Below, one piece after another: positions 15,995 to 24,006 of a stretch of 37,713 nt of DNA. This DNA is from Oscillospiraceae bacterium (GTDB taxonomy: Bacteria > Bacillota > Clostridia > Oscillospirales > Oscillospiraceae). Positions within the stretch are counted from its first letter, which is position 1, and every line of letters begins with the position of its first letter. The notes below the pieces were generated by a model, which saw nothing but the letters and a program-made list of their open reading frames with translations, made no database searches and had not been told where the DNA came from. The DNA lies in contig CACXMX010000007.1 of the NCBI GenBank assembly GCA_902768805.1, positions 1 to 37,713 on the forward strand, read 5' to 3'. The translations under genes and the position numbers were made by a program.

Positions 15995-17949
15995 TTCTCA
16001 CCCCGCAGCCTGATCAGCTCGTCGCGGAGAACCGCGGCGTACTCATACTCGAGCATCTTCGCGGCCTTGCGCATTTCTTTCTCCAGCCGCTCGATCTCGG
16101 CTTTGCGCTCGTGCTCCGTCATCTTCACGCCGCGCTCGTTTTTGGCGGCCGGCCCGCTGATCTCGATAAGATCGCGGATGCTTTTGCGGATGGTCTGGGG
16201 GACGATGCCGTGCTCTTCGTTATACGCGCTCTGGATGGCGCGGCGGCGGTCGGTCTCGTCGATGGCCGCGCGCATGGAGGGGGTCACGGTGTCGGCGTAC
16301 ATGATCACGGTGCCTCCCGCGTTGCGGGCGGCGCGGCCTATGGTCTGTATCAGACTCGTCTCGCTTCGCAGAAAGCCCTCCTTGTCCGCGTCGAGGATCG
16401 CGATAAGCGACACCTCCGGCAGGTCCAGACCCTCGCGCAGCAGGTTGATGCCCACCAGAACGTCGAACTCGCCCCGGCGCAGATCGCGGATGATCTCCAT
16501 GCGCTCGATGGCGTTGACGTCGTGGTGCATATAACGGGTCCGGATGCCCGCGTTGGACAGATACGCGGTCAGATCCTCCGCCATGCGCTTGGTCAGAGTG
16601 GTCACCAGAGTGCGCTCGTTTTTCTCTGTACGGGCGTGGATCTCGTCGATGAGATCGTCGATCTGATCCTGAGTGGGACGGACCTCGACCTTCGGGTCGG
16701 TAAGGCCGGTGGGACGGATGATCTGCTCGGCGATCTGCCCGGAGCGGGCGCGCTCGTACTCGCCGGGCGTGGCCGAGACATAGATCACCTGATTGAGCCG
16801 CTGCTGAAATTCCTCAAACTTCAGCGGGCGGTTGTCGAAGGCGGAGGGGAGGCGGAAGCCGTACTCCACCAGGGCCTCCTTGCGCGCCCGATCGCCCCGG
16901 TACATGGCTCTCACCTGGGGAAGGGTGACATGACTTTCGTCCACGAACAGCAGAAAGTCCTTCGGGAAGTAATCCAGGAGCGTCATGGGCGGGCTTCCCG
17001 CCGGACGATTGCCGATGATCCGGGAATAGTTCTCAATGCCCGAACAGTAGCCCAGCTCCTGGATCATCTCGATGTCGTAATTGACGCGCTGGGAGAGCCG
17101 CTCCGCCTCGAGGGGCTTTTCCATCCGCCTGAAATACTCCACCCGCTCATCGCATTCGCGGCGGATCTCCCTGACGGCGCGGGCCATTTTCTCCGGCGGC
17201 GTGACGTAATGACTGGCGGGGTAGATCGCTATATGACTGAGGACCCGTTCGGCCTTGCCGGTGAGAGGATCGATCTGGCTGATGCGCTCGATCTCATCAC
17301 CGAAGTATTCCACGCGCACGGCCCGGTCCTTGTAATAGGCCGGATAGATCTCCACCGTATCTCCGCGGACGCGGAACATATTGCGCTCGAAAGCAATGTC
17401 GTTGCGCTCATAGCGGCTCTCGATGAGCTTGAGCATCAGGGTCTCCTGAGGGAGCTCGGTTCCCGGGCGCAGGGAGATGGCCATGCGCGCGAAGTCGTCC
17501 GGCTCGCCCAGACCGTAGATGCAGCTCACCGAAGCCACCACGATCACGTCGCGGCGCTCCAGCAGCGAGAACGTGGCGCTCAGGCGCAGACGGTCGATCT
17601 CGTCGTTGGTAGAGGCGTCCTTTTCGATATAGGTGTCCGTGTGAGGAATATACGCCTCGGGCTGATAATAGTCGTAATAGGAGACGAAATACTCCACCGC
17701 GTTGTCGGGGAAAAATTCCTTGAACTCGCTGCACAGCTGGGCTGCCAGCGTCTTGTTGTGAGCCAGTACCAGCGTAGGCCTGCGCACGCGCTCGATGACC
17801 TTGGCCATCGTGTAGGTCTTGCCCGAGCCGGTGACGCCCAGCAGCGTCTGCTCGCTCAGTCCCAGTTCCACGCCCCGGGCGAGCGTGTCGATCGCCTGCG
17901 GCTGATCCCCCGCCGGGGAGTATTCGCTTACCACATGGAATTCTGCCAT
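15991..17949 (-). CDS. uvrB: Excinuclease ABC subunit B
   Basis: UvrB, the damage-verification helicase-like subunit of nucleotide excision repair. The 652-residue protein contains Walker A GVTGSGKT (38-45), the damage-probing beta-hairpin region [12 protein letters not shown] (about 92-103), [10 protein letters not shown], helicase motifs [23 protein letters not shown] and QTIGRAARN, and a C-terminal UVR motif (about 612-648) for UvrC contact. The ATG at 17949 follows CGGAGG. It heads the minus-strand run, from the promoter at 18004-18032. I see no LexA-type CGAAC...GTTCG box, so SOS control is not evident. uvrA and uvrC are not in the window. Confidence 0.97.
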   Translation of the reverse strand: MAEFHVVSEYSPAGDQPQAIDTLARGVELGLSEQTLLGVTGSGKTYTMAKVIERVRRPTLVLAHNKTLAAQLCSEFKEFFPDNAVEYFVSYYDYYQPEAYIPHTDTYIEKDASTNDEIDRLRLSATFSLLERRDVIVVASVSCIYGLGEPDDFARMAISLRPGTELPQETLMLKLIESRYERNDIAFERNMFRVRGDTVEIYPAYYKDRAVRVEYFGDEIERISQIDPLTGKAERVLSHIAIYPASHYVTPPEKMARAVREIRRECDERVEYFRRMEKPLEAERLSQRVNYDIEMIQELGYCSGIENYSRIIGNRPAGSPPMTLLDYFPKDFLLFVDESHVTLPQVRAMYRGDRARKEALVEYGFRLPSAFDNRPLKFEEFQQRLNQVIYVSATPGEYERARSGQIAEQIIRPTGLTDPKVEVRPTQDQIDDLIDEIHARTEKNERTLVTTLTKRMAEDLTAYLSNAGIRTRYMHHDVNAIERMEIIRDLRRGEFDVLVGINLLREGLDLPEVSLIAILDADKEGFLRSETSLIQTIGRAARNAGGTVIMYADTVTPSMRAAIDETDRRRAIQSAYNEEHGIVPQTIRKSIRDLIEISGPAAKNERGVKMTEHERKAEIERLEKEMRKAAKMLEYEYAAVLRDELIRLRGEK

Positions 17950-18003
17950 GATTTCCTCCGGGAACGCCGCGCTATGGGCGGCAGGTTCAAAAAGCCGGAT
18001 AAT

Positions 18004-18032
18004 ATTATATCACTCCGGACGGCTGTGTACAA
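18004..18032 (-). promoter_or_regulatory. Promoter of the uvrB operon
   Basis: Minus strand TTGTAC (18027-18032), 17 bases, TATAAT (18004-18009), about 55 bases upstream of the uvrB ATG. Confidence 0.8.
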
Positions 18033-18098
18033 TCCTTTCCGGCGGGATTCCGTCCGGAGAGCGCGCGGCTCCGAGGCGGTTTTTTCCGCGCGGGAGGC

Positions 18099-18127
18099 TT
18101 GTGCCGGCACGCCCCGCGGCTTATAAT
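18099..18127 (+). promoter_or_regulatory. Promoter of the psuK operon with overlapping palindrome
   Basis: TTGTGC (18099-18104), 17 bases, TATAAT (18122-18127). The perfect palindrome GTGCCGGCAC (18101-18110) overlaps the -35 box, where a repressor could block RNA polymerase. Confidence 0.75.
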
Positions 18128-18189
18128 ATAGCAGACAGAATATCGGACGGGATCACCTCCGGCATTCCGCGCAAAAGGGGGGAACGGCG

Positions 18190-19131
18190 TTGACGTTCGG
18201 CGAACTGAGCCCGGTGAGAGCGGCCGTGGTGGGCGGCGTGAACATGGACATATGCGGCCGGCCCGACCGGTCGCTGATCCCGCGCGACTCCAATCCCGGC
18301 CGGGTCCGGCTCAGCCCGGGCGGCGTGGGGAGGAACATCGCCCATAACCTGGCGCTGATGGGCGTGGAGACGAGCCTGATCACCGCGCTGGGCGGGGACC
18401 TCTATGCCCGGCAGATCGAGGCGTCCTGCGCCGAGCTCGGTATAGACCTGAGCGGGGCGGTCCGCGTCCCGGGGGAGAACACGTCCGTCTACCTGTATAT
18501 TGCCGACGCGGACGGAGATATGGCGCTGGCGATCTCGGACATGGAGATCTGCCGGCACCTTTCTCCGGAGGCTCTCGAGCCGCGGCTCGGCCTGCTGGAG
18601 AGCGCCGGCGCGGTCGTGCTGGACGCCAACCTGCCGGCCGAAAGCATCCGCTTTCTCTGCGAGCGCCTGAAAGCGCCGGTTTTCGCGGACCCGGTAAGCG
18701 TTGCCAAGGCCGAAAAGCTGCGCGGCGTGCTCGGCAGGATCGACACGCTCAAACCCAACCGGGCGGAGGCTGAGCTGCTCTCCGGAGTAACGATCCGCGA
18801 CCGGAGCGATCTGCGCCGGGCGGCGGAGGCCCTTCTGTCCGCGGGGCTTCGCCGTGTATTCATCTCGCTGGGAGCGCAGGGCGTGTATGCCGCGGATGAG
18901 AACGACCGGCAGCTGTTTCCCGCCATGGGCGCGCTTCCGGTTAACACCACGGGCGGCGGAGACGCCTTTATGGCGGGGCTCGTGTGGGCCGCTCTCCGCG
19001 GAGCGGATCTTTCCGGCAGCGCCCGCGCGGGGCTCGCTGCGGCCGCCGTCGCCCTGGAGAGCGAGGAGACGGTCAATCCCGCCATGAGCGGAGCGGCTCT
19101 TATGCGGCGCATGGAACAGAACATAGAATAA
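18190..19131 (+). CDS. psuK: Pseudouridine kinase (PfkB family)
   Basis: A 313-residue ribokinase/PfkB-family sugar kinase. An N-terminal VVGGVNMDICG and SPGGVGRNIAHNLALMG form the first family signature, and VNTTGGGDAFMAGL contains the second, with the catalytic base Asp258 in GGGD. The kinase subtype is inferred from the next gene, psuG: PsuK phosphorylates pseudouridine to pseudouridine 5'-phosphate, which PsuG splits. The start is TTG at 18190, 7 bases after an AAAAGGGGGG box; no ATG gives a complete N-terminal strand. It is first in a five-gene plus-strand cluster behind the promoter at 18099-18127. Confidence 0.85.
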   Translation: MTFGELSPVRAAVVGGVNMDICGRPDRSLIPRDSNPGRVRLSPGGVGRNIAHNLALMGVETSLITALGGDLYARQIEASCAELGIDLSGAVRVPGENTSVYLYIADADGDMALAISDMEICRHLSPEALEPRLGLLESAGAVVLDANLPAESIRFLCERLKAPVFADPVSVAKAEKLRGVLGRIDTLKPNRAEAELLSGVTIRDRSDLRRAAEALLSAGLRRVFISLGAQGVYAADENDRQLFPAMGALPVNTTGGGDAFMAGLVWAALRGADLSGSARAGLAAAAVALESEETVNPAMSGAALMRRMEQNIE

Positions 19132-19155
19132 AGATAATACGGAGGACAGGGATCC

Positions 19156-20076
19156 ATGGAATTCAACTCTCATCTGGATACGGCGGAGGAAGTGTCCGAT
19201 GCACTGGCGGCCGGACGGCCCGTCGTGGCGCTCGAAAGCACCATCATCTCCCACGGCATGCCGTACCCGAAAAATGTGGAGACCGCGCTGCGGGTGGAGC
19301 AGACGGTCCGCGACAACGGCGCCGTGCCCGCCACGATCGCGGTCATCGGAGGACGGCTGAAGGCCGGGCTGAGCCGTGAGGAGATAGAATATCTGGGAAG
19401 GACCGGACGGGGCGTGGCCAAGGCCAGCCGGAGAGACCTTCCCGCGCTGGTCGCGCGCGGCGCCGACGGCGCCACCACCGTGGCCACCACCATGATCATC
19501 GCGCATATGGCCGGGATCAGCGTATTTGCCACCGGCGGCATCGGAGGCGTGCATCGCGGAGCCGAGGTGACGATGGACATCTCCGCCGACCTGGAGGAGC
19601 TCGCGCACACGCCCGTGATGGTGGTGTGCGCCGGGGCCAAGGCGATATTGGATCTCGGCCTTACGCTGGAATATCTGGAGACCCGCGGCGTTCCGGTGAT
19701 CGGATTCGGAACGGACGAGCTGCCCGCGTTTTATACCCGCGGATCCGGCTTCGGCGTGGATTACCGCGCGGACACGCCCGAGGAGCTGGCCGCCATGTTC
19801 TGCGCCCAGCGTGAGCTGGGCTATCCGGGCGGGATGCTGGTGACCAATCCGATCCCGGAGGAATATGCCATGGACAAAACGGTGATCGACGCCGCCATCG
19901 AGACCGCTCTCGCCGACGCGAAGGAGCGGGGGATCCGCGGCAAGGAGACCACGCCCTTCCTGCTGGCCCGGGTGGTGGAGCTCACGGGAGGAGACAGCCT
20001 TGAGAGCAATATCCGCCTGGTGCTCAACAATGCCCGCGTGGCCGCGCTGACGGCCGCCGCCCTGAGCGGAAAATAA
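19156..20076 (+). CDS. psuG: Pseudouridine-5'-phosphate glycosidase
   Basis: PsuG reversibly cleaves the C-C bond of pseudouridine 5'-phosphate to uracil and ribose 5-phosphate. The 306-residue length is normal. Family motifs include ALESTIISHGMPYPKN (Glu27 is a likely catalytic acid), RDLPALVARGADGATTVATTM, FATGGIGGVHRGAE, VVCAGAKAILD (Lys162 corresponds to the Schiff-base lysine of the E. coli enzyme) and late KEKTTPFLL-like and NAR-containing segments. It starts 24 bases after psuK with GGAGG upstream. Together they form a complete pathway for salvaging modified nucleosides from RNA turnover. Confidence 0.93.
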   Translation: MEFNSHLDTAEEVSDALAAGRPVVALESTIISHGMPYPKNVETALRVEQTVRDNGAVPATIAVIGGRLKAGLSREEIEYLGRTGRGVAKASRRDLPALVARGADGATTVATTMIIAHMAGISVFATGGIGGVHRGAEVTMDISADLEELAHTPVMVVCAGAKAILDLGLTLEYLETRGVPVIGFGTDELPAFYTRGSGFGVDYRADTPEELAAMFCAQRELGYPGGMLVTNPIPEEYAMDKTVIDAAIETALADAKERGIRGKETTPFLLARVVELTGGDSLESNIRLVLNNARVAALTAAALSGK

Positions 20077-20092
20077 CGCGGAGGAAAGCGCG

Positions 20093-20866
20093 ATGATCGC
20101 CAATTACCACACGCACACCTTCCGCTGCGGGCACGCGGAAGGGGACGAGAGCGAATATGCCCGCGCCGCGGCGGACAACGGGTTTGAGATCCTGGGCTTT
20201 GCCGACCACACCCCTTACGATTTCTTCGATTTCGGACCGCGGGACCGGCCCATGCGCATGAAGCCCGAAGAGCTGGAGGGCTATGCCGAGTCGGTACGCG
20301 CACTGGCCGCGGAGTATTCCGGCCGGATGGAGATCCTGCTCGGCGTGGAGGCGGAGTACTATCCGAAATACTTTGACCGCCTTCTGGAGCTTCTGCGCGG
20401 CGCCGGAGTGCGCTACATGATCCTGGGGCAGCACTTCATCGGCAACGAGGTCGGCGAGGCGTACTGCGGCCGGCCCACCGACGATGAAACGGTACTCGAC
20501 CGGTATGTGTCGCAGTCCGTGGAGGCTCTGCAGACCGGCCTCTTCACGTATTTTGCCCACCCCGACCTGATCCGGTTCACGGGCCCGTCCGACGTGTACG
20601 AGCGGCATATGCGCCGCATATGCCGGGCCGCTGCCGCTGCCGCCGTTCCGCTGGAGATCAACCTGCTGGGCCTGCGCACCGGGAGGAACTACCCCGACGA
20701 ACGGTTCTGGGCGCTCGCGCGGGAGGAGGGGAACATCGCGATCCTGGGCTGCGACGCCCACGCGCCGAAGGACGTATGGCATCCGGACGTCGAGGAAGAG
20801 GCCCTGCGGCTGGCGGAGAAGTATTCTCTTCCGGTCCTCCGCACGGCGGAACTGCGGGATCTTTAA
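20093..20866 (+). CDS. PHP-domain phosphatase, HisJ/HisK histidinol-phosphatase-like
   Basis: A 257-residue PHP-superfamily metallophosphatase. The N-terminal motif NYHTHTFRCGHAEG gives the first metal ligands (His6, His8, His14), FADHTPYD (37-44) the second motif, GVEAEYYPKYF the third, and ILGQHFIG, YFAHPDLIRF and LGCDAHAPKDVW the remaining ligands of a trinuclear site. This pattern matches the HisJ/HisK histidinol-phosphate phosphatases. No other histidine genes are near, and the gene sits 16 bases after psuG, so a role on a sugar or nucleoside phosphate within this operon is possible. That alternative is inference. Confidence 0.8.
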   Translation: MIANYHTHTFRCGHAEGDESEYARAAADNGFEILGFADHTPYDFFDFGPRDRPMRMKPEELEGYAESVRALAAEYSGRMEILLGVEAEYYPKYFDRLLELLRGAGVRYMILGQHFIGNEVGEAYCGRPTDDETVLDRYVSQSVEALQTGLFTYFAHPDLIRFTGPSDVYERHMRRICRAAAAAAVPLEINLLGLRTGRNYPDERFWALAREEGNIAILGCDAHAPKDVWHPDVEEEALRLAEKYSLPVLRTAELRDL

Positions 20867-20883
20867 AAAGGGGAGGGGCGAAC

Positions 20884-22029
20884 GTGGGACTTGTGATTCA
20901 CGATCTGACGCCGGAAGCATGGGAGCCTGTGCGCCGGGATTATGCCGGATGGACCGTGGTTTCCGACACGGGGACCATTCGCCCCTGCACGGGGTGCTTC
21001 GGCTGCTGGAACCGGACGCCGGGGAAATGCGTGATCCGGGACGGGTATGAAAACATGGGCGAGCTGATCCACAAGGCGGACCGGGTGACCGTGATCAGCC
21101 GCTATACCTTCGGAGGCTTTTCCGGTTTTGTCAAGAATGTCTTCGACCGCTGCCTGGGCTATGTGCTGCCGCAGTTCGAGGTCGTCGGCGGAGAGACTCA
21201 TCACAAAAAGCGCTACGAGGAAAACAAGCCCTTCACCTTTGTCTTCTACGGCGCCGCCTTGAGCGAAGAGAAAGAGAACAGCGCCCGCCGCTATGTCAAG
21301 GCGGTGTGCGCCAATATCCGCGGCCATGTCCGGGAGGTGCGGTTCGCCGAGAACGGGCCCGCCGCGCAGAGCGCGCCGCGCCCGGCCCCTTCCGAGGTGG
21401 GAAAGGTCCTGCTTCTCAACGGCAGCATGCGGCACCGCAGCGGGAACTCCGCCGCGCTGGCGGACAGGCTGGCCGCTTCACTCAGCCGCGAAACGCGTTC
21501 CGCCGCGCTGACTGAGCATCTTGCGGATCTCTCCGCCCTGCTTCCCGCTTTGGAGGAGGCCTCGGATCTGGTACTGTGCCTGCCGCTGTATGTGGACGGA
21601 CTGCCCTCCCAGGTCATCCGGTTCATGGAGTGGTCGCTCGGGGAGTACCGAGGCGGGGCGAAACGGGTATATGTGCTCGCGAACATGGGCCTGTACGAGA
21701 GCTCTCAGCTCACAAACCTTTTTGAGGCCGTCCGGCAGTGGTGCGCCGCCATGGGCTTCGAGTACCGCGGCGGCCTCGGCGTCAGCGCGGGGGAGCTGAT
21801 CGGCGCGCTCATCAGGCATACGCCCTTCGGGCTCGGCCCCACCGCCGCCGCGGCCCGGGGGGTGGCGAGGCTGGCGGAAGCCATCGGAGCGGAGACGGAC
21901 GCGGGGGAGATCCTTGCCGGCCCCACCGCCTTTCCCCGCCGGCTGTACATACTTATCGCCAACCGGAACTGGAACCGGACGGCCCGCAAAAACGGCATCC
22001 GCCCGCAGGACCTGTACCGGCGGCTGTGA
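20884..22029 (+). CDS. Tandem flavodoxin-like NAD(P)H:FMN oxidoreductase
   Basis: A 381-residue protein with two flavodoxin-like (FMN_red) halves. The first half (about 1-160) starts LVIHDL and has a Cys cluster CTGCFGC (Cys35, 38, 41) plus Cys49, as in multimeric flavodoxins, then VTVISRYTFGGFSGFVKNVFDRC. The second half begins at about 174 with KVLLLNGSMRHRSGNSAALADRL, the FMN-phosphate loop, followed by LCLPLYVDGLPSQVIRFME and VLANMGLYESSQ. The first half lacks its own phosphate loop. The GTG at 20884, with AGGGGAGGGG upstream, is chosen; an open frame further upstream overlaps the PHP gene and is its shadow. Electron-transfer partner unknown. Confidence 0.7.
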   Translation: MGLVIHDLTPEAWEPVRRDYAGWTVVSDTGTIRPCTGCFGCWNRTPGKCVIRDGYENMGELIHKADRVTVISRYTFGGFSGFVKNVFDRCLGYVLPQFEVVGGETHHKKRYEENKPFTFVFYGAALSEEKENSARRYVKAVCANIRGHVREVRFAENGPAAQSAPRPAPSEVGKVLLLNGSMRHRSGNSAALADRLAASLSRETRSAALTEHLADLSALLPALEEASDLVLCLPLYVDGLPSQVIRFMEWSLGEYRGGAKRVYVLANMGLYESSQLTNLFEAVRQWCAAMGFEYRGGLGVSAGELIGALIRHTPFGLGPTAAAARGVARLAEAIGAETDAGEILAGPTAFPRRLYILIANRNWNRTARKNGIRPQDLYRRL

Positions 22030-22075
22030 GCAGATAACAAAAAAGAGAACAGAATGCGCAGGAGGAAGGATAATC

Positions 22076-23254
22076 ATGGCGAACTTTGATTTTATCGGCA
22101 ACCGTGTCTTTGACGATCTCATCAGCTCCTTCGCGCCCCTGGGTCCGCAGACGCTCTTCAACAGCGACAACCCCTTCATGGGAACGCCGCTGGATACCGG
22201 AGCAAAGGTCCGGCCCAACGGCGACGTACACTTCGGCTTCTACGCCCCAAACGCCGGCAGCGTGGAGGTCTCTTTCGGACTGAAGCCCGAAGAGCCGCTG
22301 AAAATGGAAAAGGGCGGCGACGGCGTATGGCGCGCGACCTTGTCCTGGGATCCGCTCTTCTGCGGTCCCAAGGCTTTCGTGTTCCTCATCGACGGAGCGG
22401 AGGCAGTGAGTCCCTACTGTCCCCAGTATTACAGCCACGGAAAAGCCATCAACTTCGTGGAGATCCCCGATCCCAACGCGCCTTTTGTGCTGATGCGCGA
22501 TGTGCCCCACGGGACGCTGGCCGCCGAGTACTATTGGTCGGACGCCTTCAAAGCCGAGCAGAAATGCTGGATCTATCTCCCTCCGGAGTACTATAAGGGC
22601 GGGGAGTACCCGGTGCTCTATCTCCAGCACGGCGCGGGGGAGAACGAGACCTCCTGGATCTACGACGGGCGTGTCAACCACATCATGGACAACCTGATCG
22701 CCGACGGGCTGATCGAACCGTTCATCGTCGTGATGAACGACGGCATGCAGCGCGCGGAAGGGGAGACCATTTTCGACTCCGGACGGGGTCTTGCCCGGTC
22801 GCTCATCGACAGCTGCATCCCCATGATCGAACGCAAGTACCGGGTCATCGGCGACAAATGGCATCGGGCGATCGCCGGCTTCTCCATGGGCTCGGTGCAG
22901 GCAAGCGTCATCGGACTGAAAAACACCGACGTGTTCGCCTGGATCGGCCTTCTCAGCGGCTTCATGCGCCGGGTCGGCCCCGGGATGGATACGGAGCGTT
23001 CTTTCGAGATCAACGACCACCTGCGCGTCATGGAAGACCGGGAGAGCTTTGAGAAGAGCGTGGCGCTCTATTACCGCGCCATCGGCTCGCTGGACGCCCA
23101 CCGCGAGGCCTTCGACATCGACGATGAGATCTGCGCGGAGAAGGGGTTTTCCGATTATGCCAACGTCGTCCGAAACGTGGTGGAAGGCTATCCCCACGAC
23201 TGGTCGGCTCTGCGCATCATATACCGGGATTTCGCGCTGCGGCTTTTCCGCTGA
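22076..23254 (+). CDS. Alpha/beta-hydrolase, esterase D/enterochelin-esterase-like
   Basis: A 392-residue hydrolase. An N-terminal immunoglobulin-like early-set domain (about 45-130) contains VHFGFYAPNAGSVEVSF and is followed by an esterase D-type catalytic domain with YPVLYLQHGAGENETSW, VVMNDGMQ, and the nucleophile elbow GFSMGS (Ser270). A late GYPHDWSAL supplies the likely catalytic His374. This two-domain arrangement is shared with siderophore (enterochelin) esterases and feruloyl or acetyl-xylan esterases. There is no signal peptide, so it acts in the cytoplasm. It follows the flavodoxin gene by 46 bases. The next gene downstream belongs to the B12-controlled importer but has its own promoter. 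Substrate unknown. Confidence 0.75.
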   Translation: MANFDFIGNRVFDDLISSFAPLGPQTLFNSDNPFMGTPLDTGAKVRPNGDVHFGFYAPNAGSVEVSFGLKPEEPLKMEKGGDGVWRATLSWDPLFCGPKAFVFLIDGAEAVSPYCPQYYSHGKAINFVEIPDPNAPFVLMRDVPHGTLAAEYYWSDAFKAEQKCWIYLPPEYYKGGEYPVLYLQHGAGENETSWIYDGRVNHIMDNLIADGLIEPFIVVMNDGMQRAEGETIFDSGRGLARSLIDSCIPMIERKYRVIGDKWHRAIAGFSMGSVQASVIGLKNTDVFAWIGLLSGFMRRVGPGMDTERSFEINDHLRVMEDRESFEKSVALYYRAIGSLDAHREAFDIDDEICAEKGFSDYANVVRNVVEGYPHDWSALRIIYRDFALRLFR

Positions 23255-23317
23255 CGGGAAGGAAACGCCCCGGCTCCGCCGTTTTCGGAAATAACGTTTC
23301 GGAACACAATAATTAAA

Positions 23318-23346
23318 TTGACAGGAAACGGTTAGCGGAATATAAT
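23318..23346 (+). promoter_or_regulatory. Consensus promoter of the B12-riboswitch operon
   Basis: TTGACA (23318-23323), 17 bases, TATAAT (23341-23346): an exact sigma-A consensus. It lies just before the first riboswitch and is the only good promoter seen upstream of the importer genes. Confidence 0.9.
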
Positions 23347-23364
23347 GGAGATAACCGAATACAA

Positions 23365-23526
23365 GTGAAGGTACGCCCTTCGCCGGGCGTTTAATAAGGA
23401 AACGGGTGAGAATCCCGTGCGGAGCCGCCGCTGTGATGGGAGAGCGGACGCGGAACATGTCACTGGACAGCTGTCCGGGAAGACCTGCCGATGCGATGAC
23501 CCCTGAGCCAGAAGACTTGCCTTCAC
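23365..23526 (+). promoter_or_regulatory. Cobalamin riboswitch 1
   Basis: A closing stem is formed by GTGAAGG (23365-23371) and CCTTCAC (23520-23526). Inside are the family landmarks in order: a GGTGAGAATCCCG element, GCGGAGCCGCCGCTGTGAT, and the B12 box GAGCCAGAAGACTTGCC. Cobalamin riboswitches bind adenosyl- or other cobalamins in mRNA leaders and normally switch the downstream genes off. This one is followed by hairpins at 23537-23566 and 23599-23629. Confidence 0.92.
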
Positions 23527-23536
23527 CGGTGCCGAT

Positions 23537-23566
23537 CCCCCCTCCGCGGACTTTCGGAGCGGGGGC
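23537..23566 (+). promoter_or_regulatory. Hairpin in the expression platform of riboswitch 1
   Basis: CCCCC-TCCG pairs with CGGA-GGGGG around an 8-base loop with a small bulge, followed by a moderately T-rich run. It may be an anti-terminator or a first terminator. Confidence 0.45.
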
Positions 23567-23598
23567 GTGTATCGTTATTCTTTCGGGCAGTGAAAACG

Positions 23599-23640
23599 GG
23601 CTGCCGCCGCTGAAAAAGCGGCGGCAGCCTTTATGCTTTC
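23599..23640 (+). terminator. Terminator of riboswitch 1
   Basis: GGCTGCCGCCGCT (23599-23611) pairs perfectly with 23617-23629 around GAAAA, followed by TTTATGCTTT. It lies between the two riboswitches with no gene in between, so riboswitch 1 must act by stopping or passing polymerase here. Confidence 0.75.
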
Positions 23641-23701
23641 CCGGCCGGACGCCGGAGCGTGCCGGCGATCCCGGCAAACAATAGAAACAATAGAATAACG
23701 C

Positions 23702-23896
23702 CTGCAGTGTCCGCCGCGGCGACCCACCGCGGAAGGAAGAATAGTGAACCGTGTGCGAATCACGGACGGTACCGCCGCTGTATGCGTCCCCGAGCTGTTC
23801 CCGGCGCAAGCCGGTCATTGGAGAGATCCGAGAAGGCAGTGAACAGCGTTCGTTTCCCGGAGAAACGGAGGGCGTGAGTCAGAAGACCTGCTGCAG
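23702..23896 (+). promoter_or_regulatory. Cobalamin riboswitch 2
   Basis: A second, longer aptamer of about 195 bases, closed by CTGCAG arms (23702-23707 and 23891-23896). Landmarks are GGAAGGAAGAATAGTGAACC, GTGTGCGAATCACGG, GGTACCGCCGCTGTAT and the B12 box AGTCAGAAGACCTGC. It starts about 60 bases after the riboswitch 1 terminator, with no recognisable promoter between. The two aptamers differ in sequence and peripheral length, so this is not a recent duplication. Confidence 0.9.
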
Positions 23897-23950
23897 ACCG
23901 AAAAAGCCGCGCTCCGCGATGCTTCGGAGGGCGGTCCGCGAGAATACGGT

Positions 23951-23992
23951 CGTGGTACAGCTATGCCTGTACCACGGCTATTTGTTTTATTA
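23951..23992 (+). terminator. Terminator of riboswitch 2
   Basis: CGTGGTACAG (23951-23960) pairs perfectly with CTGTACCACG (23967-23976) around CTATGC, followed by a T-rich tract to about 23991. The ribosome binding site of the first permease gene begins directly after it. Confidence 0.85.
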
Positions 23993-24006
23993 GGAGCGGT
24001 GAAGCG

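Noticed and set aside
11843-16534. A 1,563-codon open frame on the plus strand opposite polA, the MATE gene and part of uvrB
   Set aside because: It is antisense to three clearly conserved genes. Its translation is rich in His, Gly, Arg and Gln without domain motifs, as expected for the shadow frame of GC-rich genes.
17950-18060. LexA/SOS box upstream of uvrB
   Set aside because: No CGAAC-N4-GTTCG-type dyad is seen; only a standard promoter is supported.
21914-22075. Longer N-terminus for the esterase starting at 21914
   Set aside because: This stretch overlaps the end of the flavodoxin-like gene in another frame. The ATG at 22076 has GGAGG upstream and starts a recognisable domain.
23641-23701. 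A separate promoter between the two cobalamin riboswitches (TAGAAT at 23691, and two AACAATAGA copies)
   Set aside because: No acceptable -35 box lies 16-18 bases upstream, so a single long leader is the simpler reading.
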